The notes under the pieces: model-generated | Told to the model about the DNA's origin: nothing | Databases searched by the model: none | What the model saw: only the letters and a program-made list of their open reading frames with translations | Assembly (NCBI GenBank): GCA_030077755.1 | Contig: JAQJZZ010000007.1 | Location: 2,170,001-2,234,000, forward strand | Origin: Filosporella fistucella | Lineage: Eukaryota; Ascomycota; Leotiomycetes; Helotiales | DNA length: 64,000 nucleotides | Direction of reading: 5' to 3' | Position numbers and translations under genes: made by a program | Part shown: positions 34,671 through 45,212 of the stretch, one piece after another | Numbering within the stretch: the first letter of the stretch is position 1 | Layout: every line of letters begins with the position of its first letter

Positions 34671-36872
34671 TTACACTGAGGCGGTTATTGTAACAAAAAC
34701 AGTCACCTGCTGTACGGATGTCGCAGTGGTGGTAAAGGTGGTTGTAACCAATGATACAGAAGTAACTGTGGAAGCTTTGCAAGTAGACACTGACGAGCTG
34801 AGTACCAATTTGCTGCTGGGCTTGATGGAGGAAGATGCACTGCTGGCTTTGGTTGTGGTGGCAAGCGTGAAAGACTGAAGCGATGAACTGGTCACTTTGG
34901 CCGACGAAACGGGACTCGTCGGCTTTACAGAAGAGGAGAATTTTGCTGAAGTGCTCAACTTGCTGCTCATGCTGACAGAGCTGGCTTTAGTGGAAGCTAT
35001 GGAGTTCGTCAGTCTTGCAGATGAAGACAGCTTTGAAGAAGTGCTCGGCTTACTGCTTGCACTGGCCGAGCTGGCTTTGGTGGAAGTCGAAGCTATGGAG
35101 CTCGTCAATTTTGCCGAGGACGAGAACTTCAATGAGGTGGCCGACTTACTGCTCGTGCTGATAGAGCTGGCCTTGGTGGAAGTGGCGGCTACAGAGCTCG
35201 TCAGTTTCACAAAAGATGAAGGCTTAGACGAAGCGTTTAGCTTACTGCTCATCTTGAGAACAGATGTCGAGGTAGAAGAGACTTTGGATGAAGTTGGCGA
35301 CGCGGAGGTTGTGATCTTCGACGATAACAAGGTCGAGGTTGCCTTGCTGGCAGAACTTGTGGTTGAGCCGAAAGGTGGGCATTCACCGGTGATGGATGGG
35401 ACAGCATTGACTCCTGTTGTGATAGCCACAACATTTCTTCCACAATTCGCCGCCTGTGCGATATGAACATTCATATTATCCTGATCATAGACAACTGCAA
35501 TGTATTAGCAAAAGCACTCGACAGGTATAGAGAGGAAAAACTCACTGTAAGCGGACCTCATGAAGGAATCGCCTAGAAGAAAGAACTGGGTGCTGGGCTG
35601 GGCAGCGAACCAACAACTTAGACCATCGAACCAAATCCACTCACGGTAGCTCACGACGATAGTCTTACTTCCAAACCCAAAATTGATGGTGCCGTTCAAG
35701 CTTCTCAAAGAGCAGGGGACTGTCCAAGCGCCACCCTGGTCCGCACTTCCTGGGAAGTAGGAAAGAAGGGAATTGAATAGTGCTTGCGGAAGCTGACAGA
35801 AGGTAGATCCCGAGTCTGGAAACATTGGCTGATTAAATGTGGGAGCTGTGAGTAGTGTAGGTGTAGTTGAGTCTGGTAGGGTGATGCTGACTGATGTCAT
35901 GTACACCCAGTATCTATTTTGTTAGATAGAACTTTTAACTGAAAGGGAGAGCCTACCGTGGATATCCATCTGGCGACAGGGAGTATGGAATGATAGGTAA
36001 CTTCATCAGTGCCCCACTATACTTCATTGTGTCGATTCCACCAAAAATGACGGAGCCTAACACGGTCAGGAAGATTCGCCTGTCTTGAAAACAATTACGT
36101 ACCCTGGTTTACATCTATACTTGCAAGATTAAGACTGAAAGCACGACTGAATATGATACCCTGGGTAACAAGCTTGTCGATCGGAGTTTGGTAATCGTAA
36201 AGTCCCACTCCGAAGCTTAGTCCAAAGATACCTTGCATCATCTGGTCGCTGGTGACGGCATTTCCAAATTGTTGCTGTGTGATTTTAGCACCTTTTATTG
36301 TTAGCTGGAAACCAAAATATCTGAGGCAAAACAACTTACCGCCGATGGCAACATTATCCGAATAGTACTCTCCATCAACGCCTCCAAGACCATATCGGAT
36401 TGAGAAGGGTTTCAACAGATCTTGTGATGTTGGTGAAACACTTGGATCATACATTCCATTTGCTATACAGCCTGCAGGGTAATATGAAGTCGAGCATTGT
36501 GGATTGACCCAAAGCTCCGACGATCCTGTATCAATGCAAAGCTGGACGAGCTGAGGCGGGGTACCGACGCTCACTATCAAGTCAGACTCCATGAACCCAT
36601 CGGCGAAGAAATCACATACCAGCGATTGAGTAGCCACTGATATCGTTTCGCAGCGGATCGAAAGATTGACGCTTATGAGGATGTTTCCTGCCATCGACCG
36701 TGTAGTTGGTCCTATGTACTGCAATGGTCAATGCACCAGGACTTTTACGTACTCCTGCCGCAGCAGGTTCAGGAAGATCTGCGGGCTTATCAAATTTTGT
36801 CACAGGTGCGGGCTGAATGATGGCTGTAGACAGTGACGCCAAAGTCAGGGCGGCAAAAACAATTCTCGACAT
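34671..36872 (-). CDS. Secreted aspartic protease (pepsin family A1) with Ser/Thr-rich repeat tail
   Basis: Six exons, 36872-36620, 36573-36340, 36291-36103, 36056-35957, 35913-35546 and 35494-34671, encode 655 aa. A signal peptide (residues 1-18) precedes a short propeptide ending at a Kex2-like KR site (HPHKRQSFDP). Both catalytic motifs are present: DTGSSELWVNP and the second-lobe DSGSTFCQLP. The flanking YSIAVSVGTPPQ and FGGIDTMKYSG are typical of fungal yapsin/barrierpepsin-like enzymes. The final ~250 residues are low-complexity Ser/Thr/Lys with about three tandem 30-32-residue units (TSTKASSxS-type), likely O-mannosylated and wall-associated. A GPI signal is not clear. One intron of 48 bases is in frame, so unspliced RNA stays open there. 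Confidence 0.92.
34760..35230 (-). repeat. Tandem Ser/Thr-coding repeat in the protease tail
   Basis: Imperfect units of about 90-96 bases encode KxSxxxKxSSSxKxTSSIASTSTKASSxSxSS. At least three consecutive units can be aligned by eye. Such tracts change length easily and usually form an extended, O-glycosylated stalk. Confidence 0.7.
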
Positions 36873-38219
36873 TGTGGACAGTTGGTGGTTGCGATGGTAT
36901 ATCTCATTGTTGAAGGAAATCTCTGACCTATATCGATTCCATGAAGCTTTTTGCCATCTGAATCAAGGGCTGAGAATTGTCTCAATGGCGTCACTAAGCC
37001 CAAGCCGTGAGGTAAATTCCTCGGATAGGCATCCTCTTCCCAGAGCGACAGCCATATCTTTCTGGACAGTGATTTGAGACACTGCCATCTAAACGGATTG
37101 TTTGGCGATGTCGAAGACATGCTATTGAAGGAGATTGGTGTTAACCAGAGTACATGAAAGTTATTTGAGAAGTTTTGTTCTAAGCCACACGAGAGCAGGA
37201 CCAAAACAAGATTGACGTGAGACTCACGTATGGAAGCAAAGATTAATCATCTTGCTCCTCCCTGGTCAAGATTGAAGATAAATGCAAACGCAAAAATGTC
37301 AGAGGGCGATTTTGGATCGCCTCAGAGTGATATGGAAATTGAGAAGAAATTTGATGCGAAAAATGATATGTAAGATGCTAAATTTCCTTCCTACCAACCA
37401 TTTCCCTCACACTTCTTTCGCCATAGACGCCATCTTAATTTCATGGGGCTAGGCCCAGTTCTACTGGTGCAGAGCGTGAGGAGGCTGTTTACTGGGACAG
37501 AAATCGTAGTATGGGGGCAGATTAAGTTTCTCCGACCTGTCCTCCATGAGGCAACCCTCTCCAGTCTCCAGTGACAAAATCTCGATCAAACTTAAAGGAT
37601 GAACTGAGAAGGTTCAGCTGAGCAATCTAGACCCGAGAACAGCATGAAACATATCTACCTCAGGTATGACCTTATCGTGGGTGGAGTCACAATGGTGTTC
37701 AATTGAGGTGAGATTGCAATAAACTTTTTTACGTTTTTGTCTCACCAGTGTGACCAATGCAGTACGGTCACGTGGAGGTTGAGGTCACACGCTCCGGACC
37801 TTTCGAATTCTAGCAGTTTTGCATTGGCAAGAGGAATGAATACACTGAAGGTTGTGTGCAGTAACTTTCCGCCATTCTTGAAGTTGCCAAATCTTTGGCG
37901 GCCGGGAGGAGAGGGGATAGGAAGTTATGTCCGCGAAGTTCGGATCCGAAGCAATCTTGGCGCCGGTATCAGCGGAATCCATCACCGGATATACAACCCG
38001 CATGGACTTGTTGGATCATTGATCAATATATAATACTCGAGCCCATGCCTTTGATTCCCAATTGTTCGTGATTCTGCATCGACTGGCATACCGTTGTCCT
38101 GATTTTGGGATCAATCATAACCTCGAACTGCTATTATCTAACATTATCTAACATTATTCGGGAATAACACCTGCATCTCGAAATTCACACGCACAACTTC
38201 CAGCCCTGAATTTGCAAAT
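36873..38219. other. Intergenic region, divergent promoters
   Basis: About 1.35 kb between the protease and the NmrA-like gene. A 119-codon minus-strand frame at 36845-37204 overlaps the protease start in another frame and has no recognisable features. A short tandem ATTATCTAAC word repeats at about 38132-38155. Nothing else is recognised. Confidence 0.45.
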
Positions 38220-38891
38220 ATGCACTTTCTCCTCCTAGGCGCCTCGGGCCGATCCGGTCAACTCATTCTCCAAGATGCTTTGTTCCACAACCATACCATT
38301 ACAGCTCTGGTCCGAAACCCCAACTCCTTGACGCCAAATCCAAATATCTCCATTGTACAAGGAACACCCACAAATAAGTCGGACATCGAAAAAGCAATAC
38401 TCTCCACACCCACTCCCCCATCAGCAATCATAATAGCACTTGCCTCTCTCCGTGCTACCGACTCGCCGTTCAGTAAGCCTGTTTCACCTCCTCGACTTAT
38501 GACGGATTCACATGTAGCAGCTCTATCGATCATGCAAAAACATGGTATCAAACGTTTGATAACTATGTCTGCTTTCGGAGTTGGGAATTCGAACCCATCG
38601 GTGTTTCTCCCGATGAGACTGATACTTAATCATTCGCCAATGGCATTTGGCTTTGAGGACCACAATGCCCTGGAGAAGGTTGTGAGGGAGACGAATGGCG
38701 TGGATTGGACTTTGGTCAGACCAACTATGCTCACAGATGGAGAGCAGAAAGAGGTTACAGTTTTTGGCGATACTGGAACCGGGTTGGGAATGTTTCCGAG
38801 CGTTAGTAGGAAGAGTGTGGCGAGGTTTGTGATCGGGGAATGCTTGGGGGCTGGAAAGTGGGTGGGCCGTACTCCTGTTATCGCGAACTGA
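38220..38891 (+). CDS. NAD(P)-binding NmrA/atypical SDR-family protein
   Basis: A single exon of 223 codons. The N-terminus has the dinucleotide-binding GASGRSGQ (GxxGxxG) loop at residues 8-15, followed by ALVRNPNSL, where the Arg after beta-2 suggests NADP(H) preference. Later landmarks are HGIKRLITMSAFGVG and VDWTLVRPTML, typical of the atypical short-chain dehydrogenase branch (NAD(P)H-binding, flavin-reductase/NmrA-like). There is no classical YxxxK catalytic pair, as is common in this branch, so it may act as a redox sensor or a reductase. It converges on the Zn2Cys6 gene with 115 bases between stops. No signal peptide. Confidence 0.88.
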   Translation: MHFLLLGASGRSGQLILQDALFHNHTITALVRNPNSLTPNPNISIVQGTPTNKSDIEKAILSTPTPPSAIIIALASLRATDSPFSKPVSPPRLMTDSHVAALSIMQKHGIKRLITMSAFGVGNSNPSVFLPMRLILNHSPMAFGFEDHNALEKVVRETNGVDWTLVRPTMLTDGEQKEVTVFGDTGTGLGMFPSVSRKSVARFVIGECLGAGKWVGRTPVIAN

Positions 38892-39006
38892 ATAATTGTA
38901 AAATTAATAGATACCGTCATGAATGCTACATATTCAAGCAATTGGTAAAGTGCAGGCAATCAGTTCGGTGCTAAAAGTACAAATGATTACATTCCATCAA
39001 GACTCT

Positions 39007-41546
39007 TCAGGGCCAAGATGTACCAGTATCCCATCCTACAAAATCGAATCCAAGATCAAATGCTTCAAAATTCAAGTCATCTCCCAGAACCTGCATTTCA
39101 TGTGAGCGGAGACGGACACAGAGTAAAGGACACTTACCATATTAAAATCTTCGAGAGTCTGCTGACCTGCATAACCTGGATGTTGAGGTTTATGTGATAC
39201 TGTAATTCCAGCGGTTTCGGTCTGCGAGGTGTGAGAACGATTGTCGGTGGTCTATTTTTGATTAGCGATGGCACTGCTATGCCTACCTCATTCCGCTTAC
39301 CTTATCGACATCTGCCTCTGAAGACCGTTGAAGGAGCTCGGGAGCAATTGGTGGCAAAATCTTCCGGCAAGCCAGCAGTACCCTCTCTGCCCCTTGCATC
39401 ATCGCCGATTTTCTCTCCTCCGGGGAATCGTCTGCCCTGGCACATTGAAGGACGATGCTCAGTGGTAATATGTCTTTCAAGTCGCTGCCAAACTCACCCA
39501 ACCGTTGCATGAGGCTGTTCAGCACGTTTTCCACGACTCGCGTGAGACTATGTTTCGTGTGTGGGAATTGTTCTTCGGGGGCTATATCATCCGCTCCACC
39601 AGAACCCGAAACAGGTGAGTTCAATGGATTGTTGAGAGATTGAATCTCGTAACAAATTATCAATGCTGCCTGGATAATATCTGTCTTGCACAAAATGTGG
39701 AATAGGTTGAGGTAATTTCGAGATTTCACGGTCTTGGTGTCCGCAATTGCCGGGTCAAGCGCATCAAGATGAGAAATCAGGGCTAGTGACGACCGAAGCG
39801 CACCTCTTCGAGCTTCAAGAAAACGACCTCGCTGTGGGCCGAGTGTAAGTGTTCGATAGATCGCCAAGAGCGGTCGACGAATGGATACATCTATCATAAT
39901 GCTGGTGAAAAGCTTGTAAAGTTGCTTGTTTTCGCTGATGCCAATCCGTGATGATGGGCGAAATTGCTGTGGTAGTGAACGAAGGATTGTCTCGAGTGCT
40001 CTGGCATGTGATAAAAGACCAGGAGCATCTCGCTCCATGTTCAAAGTCCCACCTAGCCAGTTGGTAATATTCAATCGGTCCTTGATTGACTCTGCTAATG
40101 CGATTTGGGGCATCTCGTCAGTCCATTCTGTATGAGGTTTCGCTGCTGGGTACAACGGCATATCCTCGGCCAGGTCTTTGTCATCGACATTCAGCAGACC
40201 ATTCATGTTATAGTTTGAAGAGACAATGGCTGCAGGCATTCCGGCTGCCAGGGAGAATTGCATGTCCAGCTCAACAATCGTGGTCCATAATCTTCTTCGA
40301 GTCTCTTTTTCGAGTTTGGGCATATCAAGGCATTCCTCTGGATCCTTATGCAAACCCATAATCATGGCGGTCCGTACGATACCCCCTGAAGCTTTCCATA
40401 GGTCAGAGGCTAATGCCAGATTGACTTGTCTCGCAATAAGTAAAAGAACTCGAGTCTGCAAAGTATGTGTGTTCAACAGAGCTTTTCCGTGAAGTCCATC
40501 CAGCCACTTCTGGACCATCGCCATATTGTCCCGGATCTGCAGCTCAGATATTCCATCGCGAAGAGAACCAGAGCTCTTTGGGTCATCCAAGCGAACAGCG
40601 ATACACAAAGTCGCAAGTATTTGAGGCAAGACCCAGTCTTTGATGTGCGGGGGCAGGTTAGTTGCACCCGAGTCTCTGATGGCAACTATTTCCCTACAGT
40701 TTTTATCAAATGTTGTGATATGCAGTACTCTGAAAACTGTCTCCCAACTAACGCCATAGCTGGCCTGAAGGATGCCAAGGCGATAGCTGTCCGGGAGAGC
40801 CTTCAACATCATTTCCACTAATGCATCACCCCCCTCTAGGACACCTTGCTTTAGCTTAGGGTAGAAGGTTTTTTGATACATGGATAGTTCGAAGACGGTA
40901 TCTTTCATGGAGGGATCTTTGAAACTGTCGACAATGAACTGTTTTGTACCCTCGAACTTGGTCTTTGGTTAGTAAATGGGAAGGTATGGGTCACTGAGAT
41001 ACTTACATGTTTCAACATTTCCATTTTATCACCGGGTGTTATGTAACGTGATCTTGAGCCCTTGACATCGATAGAACCCAGAACAGCCACACCAACATTA
41101 TTTACAGGCAGAGAAGTCCAGGGTATGGCGGTTTTAGACGACGAGCGATGAGACGATGAGCCCATGCTCCCACTGAGCACAGGGGCATCAGTGCGAAACT
41201 CAAGAGGTCGTTGTTGAGGGAATGTTCCAACGATGTTCGGGCAACTCATGGGAGCTTGAACACCATATTGCGGCTGAGCGGCAAGGTCTCGAGGGGTTTC
41301 CGCGCGAAATCTTTTGGCGGCTGGTTCTCCAGCATTTTGTTCTCCGTCCGCTCCATGCTTGTAATGGCACCCGCTTCCGTCATTGCCTCCTTTCGTACAG
41401 TTATCACATGGATGAGCTCGATTGCATCTGAGTTTCTTGGTCCGGCAACGCTCACATGATTTTGTGGGACGTTGGCGAGATCGTTTCGGGGGGTTCGAGT
41501 TCGGGTTAAGAACTGCAGCCGGTGTCGAGGGATTCGGAGACGCCAT
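39007..41546 (-). CDS. Zn(II)2Cys6 transcription factor
   Basis: Four exons, 41546-41007, 40962-39301, 39251-39138 and 39090-39007, encode 799 aa. The last two short exons are easy to miss because the reading frame stays open for a few codons past the third-last junction. The binuclear zinc cluster lies at about residues 30-60: CERCRTKKLRCNRAHPCDNC followed by the sixth Cys. The middle has the fungal-specific regulatory (MHR) domain, with ETRRRLWTTIVELDMQFSLAAGMP around residue 430. The C-terminus is acidic with aromatic residues (LEDFNMVLGDDLNFEAFDLGFDF), resembling an activation domain. Target genes are unknown; the convergent NmrA-like gene is the nearest neighbour but shares no promoter with it. 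Confidence 0.93.
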
Positions 41547-42040
41547 CTTCGGGCCTAGCTTGATCCGAGCCGGACACGGAGTTACCGGAGGGAAGTGATA
41601 TGGAGTTAACCAAAAAGATTGTGACCTGAAGATCGAGAAAGCGCTTAACGCTTAGGCAGTCGTGGAAGTAGGTTGATTGATTTCGGATGTTGTTGTGAAA
41701 GAAGTAAAGTTCAGCTTACGTCCGCGAAATTGACATATCCGAGGCTCCTGCCTTGGCGACGGAGCGGATCCGAAAACGGAAAGATCAAAGCCGAGCACTA
41801 GTTGAATTGCACGTGATCTTGCTCACTGTTGAAAGCACATATGATTCAAGAAAGTGTAATGTCATGCCGGCCGATCCTAGTAGAAGAGAAAGCGAATATC
41901 ATATCTTGGATGGTAATCATCGATTTTTCAAATTATCTGAGTTTCCAACATAACTTGCAAGTCGGAAGGGAATAATACCCAGGCGACCGAAGTCAATAAA
42001 AGAACTATTGGCAATCTCTAAGAGGGCAAAAGGGTAAAGA
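41547..42040. other. Promoter region of the Zn2Cys6 gene
   Basis: About 500 bases upstream of the regulator. No coding exon is recognised; the 66-codon plus-strand frame at 41753-41953 has no recognisable features. Confidence 0.45.
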
Positions 42041-42761
42041 CTAGTTAGTTTGGTTTTCAAAATCACTTGAGCTTTGGGCATATTGAGAAGGGCAGAAAAG
42101 TGCCTGGAACCGTAGAATACCAGAAGTAGTAATGTTTTCGTTGTTCTTTGACTTGAATTGTACTTCTACCACAATCGAGCCCAATTTCAATCCACGATTC
42201 TTGCACTGGCAGCATTCCAAGCCCTTATGGGTGACACATTCCTGAAAGCACTCTTTAAAAGCTTTTGCTTGCACTCATAGCACTCGCTTCTTATCTGGAT
42301 GGCCGTACCAGGACACATGTCATGTCGACATGGTCTGCATACCAGTAACTCTGCACTCTCGAATGTCAGGACATCAATGAAATTAGTGACCCGACGGTGA
42401 TTAACACCTTCGCAGTTCATGCACCTCAAATCTTGACACACTGGACAGATATTGTAATAAGCTGCTTCCTGCCAATTGTGGATTTCTTGTGCAGGGTAAG
42501 GGTGTCGCATTTCGAAGTAACTTTCAACCAGTATCCCTTCGATAGGTTCGCTTGAAAGCAAACTGCTAGAAGAGGTATTGCTATTTGACGAGAATTTAGG
42601 TCTTTTTGGGTGTCTCTTTAGAGGTTTGATCAGCTCTTCGAACCATCGTCTATCTCTGATGGTGTAGCATCAGAAACCAAAGTGAGGGATTACATCTCCG
42701 TATTAGTCTGGCCGGATAATTTGCTTCCTGGCAGGAGTTCTTCTTTTGAGTAGAAAGTCAT
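42041..42761 (-). CDS. Cys-rich putative zinc-binding protein, possible frameshift near the 3' end
   Basis: Exons 42761-42694 and 42655-42187 join in phase to 178 aa, starting MTFYSKEELLPG. The second exon contains paired cysteines: CPVCQDLRCMNC, LVCRPCRHDMC and ECYECK, suggesting zinc knuckles. After ECYECK this frame soon ends at 42187. However, the overlapping frame to 42041 reads KECFQECV...LECCQCKNRG, a further Cys-pair cluster followed by GLKLGSIVVEVQF, which looks like the natural continuation. One extra or missing base near 42265-42275 would join them. It is therefore either a frameshifted gene, a sequence error, or a shorter protein with a chance Cys-rich overlap. Function is unknown. 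Confidence 0.55.
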
Positions 42762-43315
42762 AATTAGGACTGGGAAGGTATTTGAGTGGAAATCGAGATC
42801 TAGGGATTTCTAATATACAAGTACCTTAGGATCTTGTGTGAATGCTGTTTTCGGCGGGACATTCAAGCTCGTAGGTTTTGGTGAATGTGGTTCAGCTAAT
42901 AGAGAAGAGAATGTTATATCATCGCCATGACTGGTATGTTCTGAGACTTACTTGAGCATCTGACTGCAATTTTGGAATCACATCTGGGCTGGCTAATACG
43001 GCTATTATTCTAACGAGTTCTCAAGAAAATATAGTAGTGGTAAAGTACACATTCTCTGTGATATAGTTCCTTCGTATTATCCACACTGTTCCTCCACTCC
43101 AAGGAGAGTCTCTAATCACAAATGACGACGATATGGACGGGAAATGGGCTGTTGAGCCTGACAATATGTGGGTAGGAAAGCCGGTGGACTGGGGAAGTCT
43201 GAAAATCGGTCCAGCCTTTGCACCATAGCCATTCAGTTTACATATTGAACAAGGAGCCCCTAGGTCCAATAATGCTATCATTTATCCCAACAACTGCACT
43301 AAGGCAATTAACTCC
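42762..43315. other. Intergenic spacer
   Basis: About 550 bases. An 86-codon minus-strand frame at 43021-43281 (GAPCSICKLNGYG...) hints at coding but has no start context or splice partner that I can support. Confidence 0.35.
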
Positions 43316-43597
43316 CTAGATCACACCAGCCCTCCATCCCACCTTGTGCAATTCCTGAAACCTTTTCAACCATCCTGAACTCCAATCCGTCTGCAAACCT
43401 TTATGAAAAGTAAACCAACACGCCTTCGACTTCGGCTCCAATATCTCCTCAAGTTCAGGAGATACATCGATGTCAATCCTCGCACAACGCATATTGTTCA
43501 ATCTCTGGTATGTCCGGAACCATACCAACTCTTGACCGGCAGGCACTGTGTAGTCGGCTGTAAGACAGAAGACATTGACCAACGCAGAAAAATGCAT
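43316..43597 (-). CDS. Possible small protein or gene fragment, unknown
   Basis: An open frame from ATG at 43597 to the stop at 43316 encodes 93 aa. Its second half (ELVWFRTYQRLNNMRCARIDIDVSPELEEILEPKS...) has protein-like amphipathic composition with Trp, Cys and charged residues. The frame stays open for another 123 codons upstream, but that part reads like noncoding DNA. No family is recognised. It may be the remnant 3' exon of a larger degraded gene. Confidence 0.3.
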   Translation of the reverse strand: MHFSALVNVFCLTADYTVPAGQELVWFRTYQRLNNMRCARIDIDVSPELEEILEPKSKACWFTFHKGLQTDWSSGWLKRFQELHKVGWRAGVI

Positions 43598-44564
43598 TTT
43601 GATGATTTGTAGAACAAAGTGTAATTTAGAAGTCAAGAAAATCAAAACATTGCATGATGGGGATCTTGCGATTTGACATTCGTAACCATGTGGCAAGGCT
43701 GATTCATGGCTTGCAGCTCGGCATCTGCCGAATAAACTCCCCCCTATCATTAAGCGACACTGCAGCCATGAGTTGACAAATTTGATAGATGTCAGGCGCA
43801 AAAGTTTTACAGTCAAATGAAGCCGAATTTTAATATACAGAACAACAATTCCATTTCTTGCTGCGTTTAGTACAGCAAAGTAGTGTCTTATGAGCAACGT
43901 ACAAGGGACAGCCGCAAATTTTGTTAGCAGAGACAAAAGATTTGGTGGTAGAACTCCTAATTCCACACCAAACTATTCTATAATTGTACTAAACTGTCTC
44001 AAACGTATCAATATTTGACCGCATCCGCATACCGTGAGATTGTTAAACCACTGACTCAAGGAGCTGGTCTGGCGGTGGCCGATGGAAGGTAGCTTGCTAT
44101 CATTGTATACGTACTCGATTTAGACTTATCAAGTGCCATAAAGCTGTGGAACTGTAGAAATGTAAGCTAAATCCGCTTCAAAGGTGGTCGCCGATAAATA
44201 TTTGCTTTGAATTGATAATGTGTAACGATATCAACATCATATTAAGTCGGTCGAAGGTTTGCTCCACTCCGCTACTCAATTATCTCTTTCATTCCTCCTG
44301 CAATTTTAAATGTAACCACGACGCCATTGATTGGATAAGGTATTGAAGACAACAAGATTCAACTTTAATTGTTTACAGCAGTCACAGTCTCAAAGCGTAC
44401 GAATAGGATATTTGTGTCACGCGTTACTCTTCATCAATAGCTATCCACTGAAAGACCCCTGCTTCAGGACATTGGACTCATCATCAATTTGTTCGTTGAT
44501 TGACACTGAGCGTCCACCACCTTGATGATCTCGAGACCAAGCGTATGTCCATCCAGGAAGCCAC
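43598..44564. other. Intergenic spacer
   Basis: About 970 bases with no convincing exon. The minus-strand frame 44441-44665 enters it from the 3' end of the secreted protein gene; it overlaps that gene's last exon in another frame and is not called. Confidence 0.4.
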
Positions 44565-45212
44565 TCAGCGATGTCCAGTCCATCCACCTTGCCAACATGG
44601 GAATGCACATTGACTGACTCTGATGTTGCCATCAAAGTCACCACGGTACTCCCAACATTGACCACGAGAGCGCTCGATCTTTACTCCAGCATACCAGAAG
44701 GACTTGTGGCGATTATCACCGACCACGACGTATGGGAGCTCGGAGAAGAGGTTGAAATCGGAGTTAGGCGAAATGGGCATGCCACCAATTTGAATGCAAC
44801 GATAGTCATAGACTTGGACTGTGCGTTGTTAGGTTGAGGAACCTTAGACGATCCTGCCTGAGGGGAAGAATGCAGCTTACCGTTGGCAAATCGTTGTTGA
44901 CCATTACCAGTCTCCTCCCAGGCGAAGCTGCAGGTTTCAGGGCCAGGACCAGTTGGAGTGCAGTATGGGCGGTACTTGATGGTGTAAGGAAAACCACCCT
45001 CATCCGAACCAGTGGTAAGTTCGCAGCCTCACGGCGGTAGATTCCAGGAACGGAACTGGGGCCTAAGATACTTGTCAGCAGTCAGAATAAGCGTGTATAA
45101 AGTCAAACATACCAGATGGAACAACAGCCGCAACCACACCAGCCACAATCATGAGTACGCAGGTAGCAACAATCATGGCAACACCAAACATGAACGCGAC
45201 GTTCTTCATCAT
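44565..45212 (-). CDS. Small secreted Cys-containing protein
   Basis: Three exons, 45212-45113, 45027-44881 and 44818-44565, encode 166 aa. The N-terminal ~33 residues are strongly hydrophobic after MMKN (FMFGVAMIVATCVLMIVAGVVAAVV), a signal peptide or signal anchor. The mature part carries cysteines in CELTTG, PYCTP, ETCSFAWEE, YRCIQIGG, GQCWEYRG and QCAFPCWQGG, and aromatic-rich turns (FWYAGVKIERSRG). The first intron's acceptor (GTGAG) is weak but is the one that restores frame. The size, signal peptide and cysteine content resemble fungal secreted effectors or wall proteins. No family is recognised. Confidence 0.65.

Noticed and set aside
34897..35466. 189-codon plus-strand frame across the protease tail
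   Set aside because: Antisense shadow of the Ser/Thr repeat on the minus strand; its Glu/Leu-rich repeats simply mirror the repeat codons.
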